32,193 nucleotides of DNA from Scytonema sp. UIC 10036. GTDB taxonomy: Bacteria; Cyanobacteriota; Cyanobacteriia; Cyanobacteriales; Nostocaceae. The stretch is from positions 1-32,193 of the forward strand of contig NZ_WJFC01000156.1 of assembly GCF_009725235.1 (NCBI RefSeq). The letters are read 5' to 3'. The notes below the pieces were generated by a model, which saw only the letters and a list, made by a program, of their open reading frames with translations, searched no databases and had not been told where the DNA came from. The position numbers and the translations under genes are program-made. This document shows, piece by piece, positions 26,727-32,193 of this stretch (positions within the stretch are counted from its first letter, which is position 1; every line of letters starts with the position of its first letter).

Positions 26727-27758
26727 GTGTCAATCAACCTAATAAATAAAATTCACTTGTCAGGTGGTCATAGGGCATGGATCATGAGCATTCCTCCTTG
26801 TCTTCCTTGTCTTCCTTGTCCCCCTTGTCCCCCTGTTTGGAGGTATTTTGTGCTGGAAGAAAGAAGGGAAATCAGAATAACTGAGTGGAAAAGTACAGAA
26901 GGTGTAGCTGGATACCTATTCATGACACCTACTATTCTGGTGTTAGGTACTTTTGTAATAACACCCATTTTATTTGCTGTTTTTCTTTCTCTACATAAAG
27001 TCAAACTTTTAGGTGGAATTGACTATGAGTTTGTTGGGTTTCACAATTTTATAAGACTAGTTGAAGATGACAGAATTTGGATTGCTCTACTAAATACAGC
27101 ACAGTATGTTGCTATAGTAGTTCCGCTTCAAACGGCTCTGGCTCTCATTCTTGCTGTCACTCTTAATTCAGGTATTCGAGGGAAAAACTGGTGGCGTGTT
27201 CTCTACTTTTTGCCAACAGTGACATCTTCAACTGTTCTGACACTTATATTCATGTGGATTTATAACACTAATGGATTGCTGAATGACTTTCTTGCTTTTC
27301 TAGGGTTACCTACTTATAACTGGTTGGGAGATCCAGCAGTTGCGCTTAAAGGCATTATGCTGATGAATATTTGGTCAACAGCACCATTGTTCATGGTAAT
27401 TTACTTAGCAGCATTACAGGATATTCCCCGTTCTCTCTACGAAGCAGCTGCAATTGATGGAGCTAATAGCTGGCAACAATTCATTTACATTACTATTCCC
27501 ATGCTCAAACCTGTTACCTTCTTTGTGGTAACAATGGGAGTCATTGGCACTTTTCAACTGTTCGATCAATCGTATATTTTTTCCAATGGCAGTGGTGGAC
27601 CAAACAATTCCACCCTAACAGTTGTTTTGTTAATATACCAAGCTGTGTTCCGAAATTTACAAATGGGCTATGCTGCTGCGATCGCTTTTCTACTAGCAAC
27701 CATCATTATTAGTATCACGTTAATTCAGCGACATTTTTTTGGAGGAGAAAGGGTTTGA
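26727..27758 (+). CDS. Sugar ABC transporter permease, MalF/UgpA-like
   Basis: Six or so membrane helices start at about residue 65 (GYLFMTPTILVLGTFVITPI) and the EAA loop reads EAAAIDGANSWQQFIYITIP, which docks the ATPase. This is a carbohydrate importer permease of the CUT1 type. The N-terminus is odd: a 9-bp repeat array (26796-26831) gives a Cys/Pro-rich stretch (CLPCLPCPPCPP) absent from typical homologues. The true start is uncertain: GTG 26727 or ATG 26784; neither has a strong Shine-Dalgarno site. It overlaps the next permease by four bases. Binding protein and ATPase are not in the window. Confidence 0.92.
   Translation: MSINLINKIHLSGGHRAWIMSIPPCLPCLPCPPCPPVWRYFVLEERREIRITEWKSTEGVAGYLFMTPTILVLGTFVITPILFAVFLSLHKVKLLGGIDYEFVGFHNFIRLVEDDRIWIALLNTAQYVAIVVPLQTALALILAVTLNSGIRGKNWWRVLYFLPTVTSSTVLTLIFMWIYNTNGLLNDFLAFLGLPTYNWLGDPAVALKGIMLMNIWSTAPLFMVIYLAALQDIPRSLYEAAAIDGANSWQQFIYITIPMLKPVTFFVVTMGVIGTFQLFDQSYIFSNGSGGPNNSTLTVVLLIYQAVFRNLQMGYAAAIAFLLATIIISITLIQRHFFGGERV
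26796..26831 (+). repeat. Four 9-bp tandem repeats (CCTTGTCTT/CCTTGTCCC) in the permease gene
   Basis: Units at 26796, 26805, 26814 and 26823. The unit is the reverse complement type of the array at 62-97. The period keeps the reading frame and adds regularly spaced Cys residues to the predicted protein. Confidence 0.9.
27741..27747 (+). promoter_or_regulatory. Shine-Dalgarno GGAGGAG deciding a TTG start
   Basis: GGAGGAG ends 7 nt before the TTG at 27755. The TTG overlaps the upstream stop as TTGA, so the second permease is read from a rare start by coupling plus a strong ribosome site. Confidence 0.85.
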
Positions 27759-28591
27759 AAAAAATATCCCATGACTTTTGGCTGAAAGTCTTGCTTTACA
27801 TAGTACTGACATTGTATGCAGTCATTACCATAGTTCCCTTTTTGTGGGCGCTTTCAGCATCATTTAAAACCCTCTCTGAAATTGCGAGTGGAGAGCCAAC
27901 TTTCTTTCCCAAAAACTTCACTCTTGACAACTACAAGCAAATTTTTTTACAAGAACCTTTGTTTCTGCGTTGGCTATTTAATAGCACAGTCACAGCCATC
28001 AGTGTGACTATCTTAAACCTAATCTTCAACTCAATGGCAGGTTACGCACTAGCAAGGTTACATTTTCCAGGTAGACGCTTTTGGTTTTTCCTAATTTTAG
28101 CAGTGTTGGCAGTTCCCGCACAAATCACTTTAATTCCCACATTTTTGATATTAAAAGCCTTTAACTGGTTAAATTCTTATCAAGGAATGATTGTTCCCAG
28201 CATGGTAAATGCTACCTTCATTTTTATGATGCGGCAATTTTTCATGAATTTTCCCAAGGAACTTGAAGAAGCTGCCCAGCTAGACGGACTTACGACTTTT
28301 GGTATTTTTCGACACATTGTTTTGCCTTTAGCAAAACCCGCACTAGCAGCACAAACAGTATTTGTATTTATGGGTAGTTGGAATAACTTTTTGCTACCTG
28401 TCGTGATTTTGTTTGACCCAGAAATGTTTACCCTTCCCCTAGGTTTAAATACCTTCAAAGGTCAATACATTAGTTACTGGAATTACATTATGGCAGCTTC
28501 TATGGTATTCACTTTACCAGCGCTACTTATCTACGCTTTCTTCAACCGATACTTTATTGAAAGTGTCACTTTTACAGGAGGTAAGGGATAA
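27755..28591 (+). CDS. Sugar ABC transporter permease, MalG/UgpE-like
   Basis: The 278-residue protein has six membrane helices and the EAA loop EEAAQLDGLTTFGIFRHIVL followed by PLAKP, the CUT1 MalG type. It pairs with the MalF-like protein just upstream (4-bp overlap) to form the membrane channel of a sugar importer. It starts at TTG (LKKISHDFWLKV read with initiator Met), supported by GGAGGAG at 27741-27747. The C-terminal FFNRYFIESVTFTGGKG is the usual end for this family, so the gene is complete. Confidence 0.94.
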   Translation: MKKISHDFWLKVLLYIVLTLYAVITIVPFLWALSASFKTLSEIASGEPTFFPKNFTLDNYKQIFLQEPLFLRWLFNSTVTAISVTILNLIFNSMAGYALARLHFPGRRFWFFLILAVLAVPAQITLIPTFLILKAFNWLNSYQGMIVPSMVNATFIFMMRQFFMNFPKELEEAAQLDGLTTFGIFRHIVLPLAKPALAAQTVFVFMGSWNNFLLPVVILFDPEMFTLPLGLNTFKGQYISYWNYIMAASMVFTLPALLIYAFFNRYFIESVTFTGGKG

Positions 28592-28619
28592 AAATCATTC
28601 AACAGGCGTGATTTAAGGA

Positions 28620-28913
28620 CTACCGTGACTTCTTTATACAGGGACAGAATTCACTACAAGGTGAGAACTTACGCCCTTCAGCAATGCCATTATTCTGCAA
28701 GTGCTCATATGCTTTGCTATAAGACAAACGAGATAAATCACTGTTGCTAGAGCGATAAAAGTTGAGGTCAGCGAGTGGTGAAAATAGGCGACCTTCATTC
28801 AAACCATTATTGAAAAAATGTGATGTCAGTTGAGCATCTGTAGTTATCCCTGCTGCTGCTAAATCGGGGTTAGCATTGCGATAGAAATTGACATCAAATA
28901 GATTGGGAGCCAT
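28620..28913 (-). CDS. Small protein of two 40-residue NPDLA/EGR repeats
   Basis: Two units fill the 97 residues: FDVNFYRNANPDLAAAGI to LNEGRLFSP (about 6-46) and LNFYRSSNSDLSRLSYSK to IAEGRKFSP (about 50-85). Such units (aromatic-Tyr, NPDLA, a late His, EGR) occur in series in large secreted or surface proteins of cyanobacteria and other bacteria. Here only two remain, without signal peptide, followed by a short Cys-containing tail (CSEFCPC). It may be a stand-alone small protein or a fragment of a larger one. The function is unknown. Confidence 0.7.
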   Translation of the reverse strand: MAPNLFDVNFYRNANPDLAAAGITTDAQLTSHFFNNGLNEGRLFSPLADLNFYRSSNSDLSRLSYSKAYEHLQNNGIAEGRKFSPCSEFCPCIKKSR

Positions 28914-29013
28914 GAGTCAGTTTTTTTGCATAGATTTTTACAGCTATCTATATTACTCTTGGCATAAAATAACTGAATTCTCTAATTTTTAGGAATATTT
29001 TGCATATTTATAT

Positions 29014-29328
29014 TTATTTAAGAATGTGAGAAAGAATGGTTGGGTCCTGAATTTCCTTGTCTCGTGCTAACAGTAGGACTTTAGAAACGATTTCAGCGGT
29101 TTTGGGGTCATTATCGGCAAAAGGTAAAAACAGCCGTCTTCTATGTTGGGAATGGGCGGGAACAATACACAACGCCCCGCCTGGTTGACGGTGAACGATA
29201 CCACTGCCTAAATGAACCGAATAACTACCAAGATGCCCTTCCAATACTTGTCGGTTAAGCTTAAAAATACGAAAACACGTAGGTTGGGGAGCCAGCCCTG
29301 AACCGTGTGCGTGGCGCGAATGCGCCAT
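29014..29328 (-). pseudogene. C-terminal remnant with DUF7737-like domain
   Basis: From residue 24 onward (LNRQVLEGHLGSYSVHLGSG, ALCIVPAHSQHRRRLFLPF, then KTAEIVSKVLLLARDKEIQD and PTI) the frame resembles the C-terminal DUF7737 domain of very large DUF4132-type proteins. Only about 80 residues of it remain. The first 23 residues, including the ATG in a hairpin stem (29326-29328), are translated repeat sequence. The large body of the gene is missing, so this is a remnant. Family naming is from memory of its motif pattern. Confidence 0.65.
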
Positions 29329-29417
29329 AGGAGGGTTTCCCTCCGCACCTTTACTGGCGTTTGAGGAACGAAACCCAACATTTATCAGTATTTATTGGGT
29401 CTCGCTGTCGCTCGACC
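29260..29417. repeat. Composite nested repeat
   Basis: The outer element matches the repeat at 25231-25320 (AAATACGAAAA, GTAGGTTGGG and TTGAGGAACGAAACCCAACA). Between GTAGGTTGGG (ends 29288) and TTGAGGAACG (begins 29361) lie 72 bp absent from the other copy. That insert carries two hairpins: TGGCGC-GAAT-GCGCCA (29312-29327) and GGAGGG-TTT-CCCTCC (29330-29344). Confidence 0.8.
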
Positions 29418-29788
29418 CCATCCAAGTCCAGCTGCTGTTCTTCATCAACAAAAACAAAGTACAAACCATCCTCAAAAGCTTGCAAAGCTTTGTCTACAGC
29501 CGCTTGTGAATCCACTTCGTACTGTAGGTCACTTCCTCCCATTTCTACTTTTCCCAGTTCCACGCCCTGCTGAATTTGTGATTTTGTGAGTACGTGGGTT
29601 AATCGTCGCTGCTCTTGCCTGGTGCAAAAAGCTTCTATATCTTTCAGTATAATTTTGGTAAGCAACTCTTGGAGTGTTAAATGGTTACTATCGGAAGATA
29701 ATTCAATTGGGAGAGGAATGCACCAATTAGCAAATAAAGGTTTAGCGCGTCCCAATAGCTTGCCTTCAATAGTGATGGTGAGTTGCAT
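29351..29788 (-). pseudogene. Conserved small gene whose 3' end is replaced by repeat sequence
   Basis: Residues 1-125 (from MQLTITIEGKLLGRAKPLF to ALQAFEDGLYFVFVDEEQQL) look like an intact conserved cyanobacterial protein of unknown function. The last 20 or so residues (from about ERQRDPINTDKCW) are encoded by the inserted repeat at 29260-29417, so the native C-terminus is lost. It may still be expressed, as most of the domain remains. It lies on the same strand just ahead of the DUF7737-like remnant, so the two could once have been neighbours in one operon. Confidence 0.55.
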
Positions 29789-29950
29789 AAATCACACTTG
29801 ATTACTGTTACCAGTTTAACAGAGGCAAATTGCCATGGCCATTTCTTGCCATGACTGAATCCAAAACTCTATCAGTGGTTTGGGCAACAAATTGCACGCG
29901 TGACGTGATATTGGTATTACAGCAGCTCAATTTTCACTAATGTAAGTGTT

Positions 29951-29985
29951 AATGGCTTATGGCTAATGGCAGTTGGCAGTTAGCA
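29951..29985. repeat. Degenerate heptamer array
   Basis: Five diverged units: AATGGCT, TATGGCT, AATGGCA, GTTGGCA, GTTAGCA. The array lies about 75 bp before the psbV start codon, in the likely promoter or leader. Confidence 0.7.
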
Positions 29986-30060
29986 ATGAGTTAATAGCAC
30001 TGGAAATTAAGCATCGCAATATTTAGCTGTGTTGAGTGTCAAAAATTGTTAAGGGGAAAA

Positions 30061-30552
30061 ATGTTGAGAAGAGTTATTGGCATTTTGGCGGCTACTGTTT
30101 TGCTGACGTTTCAATTTATTGTTGGTGATGCGTCAGCAGTGGAACTAGATGCAGCAACCCGCACTGTAAAATTAAATGACCAAGGTGATACTGTTGTTCT
30201 TAGCCTCAAACAAGTCAAAGAGGGCAAAAGCTTATTTCAATACGCTTGCGCTCAATGTCACGTTGGCGGTGTAACCAAGACAAATCAAAACATAGGGCTA
30301 GAACCAGAGACTCTAGCAGGTGCAACCCCACCTCGCGATAACATTGAAGCGTTGGTGGACTACATGAAAAATCCTACAACCTACGATGGTGAGGAGGAAA
30401 TTTCTGAATTACATCCCAGTACTAAGAGTGCTGACATTTTCACAGAAATGAGAAATTTAAAGGATGATGATTTAGTAGATATTGCTGGTCATATTCTCCT
30501 ACAACCCAAGGTTATCGGTTCCAGATGGGGTGGCGGTAAAATATATTACTAA
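30061..30552 (+). CDS. psbV: Photosystem II cytochrome c550
   Basis: From the ATG at 30061 (AAGGGG lies 5 nt upstream) the product has a signal peptide (MLRRVIGILAATVLLTF to VGDASA) and mature start VELDAATRTVKLND. The heme site is CAQCH, the second axial His lies in ELHPSTKSADIF, and ATPPRDNIEALVDYMKNPTT and GGGKIYY are hallmark PsbV segments. The protein sits on the lumenal face of photosystem II and stabilises the oxygen-evolving cluster. The frame extends five codons upstream to a TTG, which is not the start. petE follows after a repeat-rich gap on the same strand. Confidence 0.97.
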   Translation: MLRRVIGILAATVLLTFQFIVGDASAVELDAATRTVKLNDQGDTVVLSLKQVKEGKSLFQYACAQCHVGGVTKTNQNIGLEPETLAGATPPRDNIEALVDYMKNPTTYDGEEEISELHPSTKSADIFTEMRNLKDDDLVDIAGHILLQPKVIGSRWGGGKIYY

Positions 30553-30569
30553 GTCCTGATGGCTGATTT

Positions 30570-30680
30570 AGTCAATAGTTAACAGTCAATGGTCAATGGT
30601 TAATGGTCAATAGTCAAATAACGATTTTGTTATGAACCTTTGACTACAAACTGTGGGCGATAGACTGTTGACTATTGACT
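30570..30680. repeat. Heptamer array AGTCAAT/GGTCAAT with a facing copy
   Basis: Seven heptamers (30570-30618: AGTCAAT, AGTTAAC, AGTCAAT, GGTCAAT, GGTTAAT, GGTCAAT, AGTCAAA) start 18 bp after the psbV stop. Bases 30664-30680 are the reverse complement of 30570-30586 with one mismatch in 17, so a long hairpin can form in the psbV 3' end. Confidence 0.8.
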
Positions 30681-30691
30681 CTCTTTATCTA

Positions 30692-30730
30692 GGGGGTAGG
30701 GAGTAGGGAGTAGGGGGTAGGGAGTAGGGA
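30692..30730. repeat. Heptamer array GGGAGTA/GGGGGTA x5
   Basis: Units at 30692, 30699, 30706, 30713 and 30720 plus a partial copy. It lies between psbV and the petE promoter region. Confidence 0.88.
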
Positions 30731-30892
30731 AGTGAGTCATTAAGTATATTTCAGCCTACAGAAGGCTTTGTTATTGTCTAACCTACCTTCTGCTGTTGTT
30801 TAAAAAAAGTATCTACGACAGATTGTCATATTTGGGCTAAATTTTATTTAAAATGAATAATGAAAGATAAAACCTGCTGTTAGGAGAAAGGT

Positions 30893-31312
30893 ATGACATT
30901 CATTGCGTCAAGTTTACGGCGCTTTGGCTTAGCATTGTTAACACTCTTTTTAGTTGTTAGCAGCTTTGCAGTTTTCACTCCCAGTGCTGCTGCTGATACA
31001 TATACTGTAAAACTGGGTAGTGATAAGGGAATGCTGGCGTTTGAACCAAGCAAGTTGACAGTTAAACCAGGAGACACAATTAAGTGGGTTAACAATAAAG
31101 TTCCTCCCCACAACGTTATGTTCGATGCCGCTAAAAACCCTAATAAAAGCGCTGCTGTAGCTAAGAACTTGTCTCACAAGCAGTTGCTCATGAGCCCCGG
31201 TCAAGAGTACGAAACAACTATCCCAGCTGACGCAGCTCCTGGTGACTACACTTTCTACTGCGAACCTCACCGTGGCGCGGGTATGGTTGGGAAACTCACT
31301 GTTCAAGGCTAA
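30893..31312 (+). CDS. petE: Plastocyanin
   Basis: A typical lumenal signal peptide (1-34, ending FTPSAAA) precedes DTYTVKLGSDKGMLAFEPSK. Copper ligands are His in NKVPPHNVMFD, Cys and His in FYCEPHRGAGM, and the Met of that motif. SHKQLLMSPGQEY is the characteristic mid-segment. Plastocyanin carries electrons from cytochrome b6f to photosystem I. The ATG has AGGAGA at 30882-30887, 5 nt away. A T-tailed hairpin follows (31388-31460). petE and the alternative carrier gene petJ are adjacent; in other cyanobacteria they are oppositely controlled by copper. Confidence 0.97.
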   Translation: MTFIASSLRRFGLALLTLFLVVSSFAVFTPSAAADTYTVKLGSDKGMLAFEPSKLTVKPGDTIKWVNNKVPPHNVMFDAAKNPNKSAAVAKNLSHKQLLMSPGQEYETTIPADAAPGDYTFYCEPHRGAGMVGKLTVQG

Positions 31313-31387
31313 TAGACAGCTTTAACTCAAAATACCTTCCCCAAGCAATTAGGCGAAAATCGCAGTCTCTAAGTGGGGAATATTAAT

Positions 31388-31460
31388 GGTGACGAGTTTT
31401 ATCCTCTCTTATGGTGATAAGAGCGATAGAGGAGGGTAGACTCGTCACCGCAAATTTTTT
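31388..31460 (+). terminator. petE terminator with nested hairpin and T-run
   Basis: The outer stem GGTGACGAGT (31388-31397) pairs with ACTCGTCACC (31440-31449). An inner hairpin CTCTTAT-GGTG-ATAAGAG (31406-31423) sits within it. TTTTTT at 31455-31460 follows. The two-level structure separates petE from petJ. Confidence 0.75.
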
Positions 31461-31567
31461 ATACAAAACAGAAAAATCGCGTTTGACATAAGGCTGTTAA
31501 GCAAAGCTTCTAGCAAACCGTAAAATATTTACTGGAGCAGTTTTTTAAGTTGCAGGAAGCCGATTAC

Positions 31568-31573
31568 AAGGAG
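31568..31573 (+). promoter_or_regulatory. Shine-Dalgarno AAGGAG for petJ
   Basis: AAGGAG ends 6 nt before the TTG at 31580, which opens MKKVLLVVFAIAL when read as initiator Met. This fits a normal signal peptide better than the TTG at 31550. Confidence 0.75.
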
Positions 31574-31579
31574 AAGCCC

Positions 31580-31924
31580 TTGAAAAAAGTGTTATTGGTT
31601 GTGTTCGCGATCGCCCTATCAGTTATATTTACGTTTACGAGTTCAGTCCTTGCAGCCGAAACGTCCAATGGTGCTCAAATTTTTAAAGATAACTGTGCTT
31701 CTTGTCATATAGGTGGAGGAAACATTCTCATTGCCGAAAAAAATTTAAAAAAGGAAGCTTTATTAAGTTATCTGGAAAATTATGAAAGCGATGCCATTCA
31801 AGCCATTGTTTCTCAAGTCCAAAATGGCAAAAATGCTATGCCCGCTTTTAAAGGAAAATTAAGCGAATCAGAAATTTTACAGGTTGCTGCTTACGTTTTC
31901 CAAAAATCCGAACAAGGCTGGTAA
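31580..31924 (+). CDS. petJ: Cytochrome c6
   Basis: From the TTG at 31580 the protein has a signal peptide (1-25, ending SSVLA) and a mature part AETSNGAQIFKDNCASCHIG with the heme site CASCH. The axial Met is in NGKNAMPAFKGKL, and ILQVAAYVFQKSEQGW is the usual C-terminus. Cytochrome c6 replaces plastocyanin as lumenal electron carrier, typically when copper is short. It is the third lumenal electron-transfer gene in a row after psbV and petE, with its own spacing of about 240 bp and a strong terminator, so it is likely its own transcript. Confidence 0.95.
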   Translation: MKKVLLVVFAIALSVIFTFTSSVLAAETSNGAQIFKDNCASCHIGGGNILIAEKNLKKEALLSYLENYESDAIQAIVSQVQNGKNAMPAFKGKLSESEILQVAAYVFQKSEQGW

Positions 31925-31926
31925 AA

Positions 31927-31956
31927 AAAGCCTCTGGTGTTTACACCAGAGGCTTT
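31927..31956. terminator. petJ terminator
   Basis: A perfect 14-bp stem, AAAGCCTCTGGTGT (31927-31940) and ACACCAGAGGCTTT (31943-31956), with a minimal TT loop lies 3 nt after the petJ stop, flanked by A and T runs, so it could also stop transcription from the other side. Confidence 0.9.
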
Positions 31957-31993
31957 GTTAATCGGGAAGCAAAGATTTTGGTTAGTGGTTTAG

Positions 31994-32138
31994 TTGATAG
32001 TTGATAGTTGATAGTTGGTCGTTGTTAGCCACCAACCACTAACCACTAACCACTAACCACTAACCACTAACCACTAACCAGTAACCACTAACCACTAACG
32101 ACTAACCACTAACAACTAACAACTAACAACTAAAAACT
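31994..32138. repeat. Long heptamer arrays, TTGATAG x3 and AACCACT x15
   Basis: TTGATAG occurs three times at 31994-32014. AACCACT and close variants (AACCAGT, AACGACT, AACAACT, AAAAACT) make 15 units in register from 32034 to 32138, the largest array in the window. Variants cluster at the right end, as expected from decay or slippage at one side. No frame crosses it. Confidence 0.92.
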
Positions 32139-32193
32139 AAAGAGTCACAAATAAATAGTAAGAAGTAAATAATAATTAATAAATAGTTAGAAA

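Noticed and set aside
29361..29801. Three overlapping plus-strand frames
   Set aside because: They are antisense to the conserved small gene at 29351-29788 and have biased Ser/Pro/Cys content.
30880..31306. Minus-strand frames opposite petE
   Set aside because: They are shadows of a strongly identified plastocyanin gene.
32034..32138. Possible CRISPR-like array
   Set aside because: The units are 7 bp in direct contact with no spacers; this is a short tandem repeat.

Overview
The window comes from a filamentous, probably heterocyst-forming cyanobacterium (Nostocales type). The evidence is a psbV-petE-petJ photosynthesis cluster, a PatD-like gene (heterocyst frequency control), at least a dozen HIP1 octamers (GCGATCGC, for example at 1086, 2948, 5932 and 6903), many heptameric short tandem repeats, and large STAND and hybrid kinase signalling proteins typical of these genomes. 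No tRNA, rRNA, CRISPR array or transposase gene was recognised.

Layout. (1) 1-7254: two related STAND NTPases. The first, cut by the left edge, carries 14 WD40 repeats; the second has an N-terminal helical/HTH domain but no repeats. Between them are two small membrane-protein genes and a repeat-damaged gene remnant. (2) 7363-14235, minus strand: a multidomain HstK-type sensor (AAA ATPase, TPR-like, GAF, histidine kinase) whose N-terminal Ser/Thr kinase domain is broken by frameshifts, followed by a response regulator-histidine kinase hybrid. (3) 14638-17440: small accessory genes, an isolated N-terminal fragment of an Hsp70/actin-fold protein, and a translationally coupled ABC-type ATPase + TOPRIM (DUF3226) pair that resembles OLD/PARIS-type defence modules. 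(4) 17712-21905: a peptidoglycan amidase with a perfect palindrome upstream, the bifunctional (p)ppGpp synthetase/hydrolase, and patD. (5) 22428-28591: a fused double ABC ATPase, an unrecognised conserved protein, a GNAT acetyltransferase, a DUF3592 protein and a MalF/MalG-like sugar permease pair. (6) 28620-29788: a small repeat protein and two gene remnants separated by a composite nested repeat. (7) 30061-31924: psbV, petE and petJ with clear terminators, then a long heptamer repeat array.

Repeats shape this region strongly. Nine-bp and other small repeats are built in frame into coding sequences (STAND gene, ABC ATPase linker, permease N-terminus). Heptamer repeats supply a stop/start junction, and nested repeats separate two gene remnants. 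The best candidates for something new are the ATPase/TOPRIM pair with its neighbours, the repeat-lacking STAND paralogue with its structured leader, the kinase-broken HstK protein, and the repeat-in-repeat insertion.
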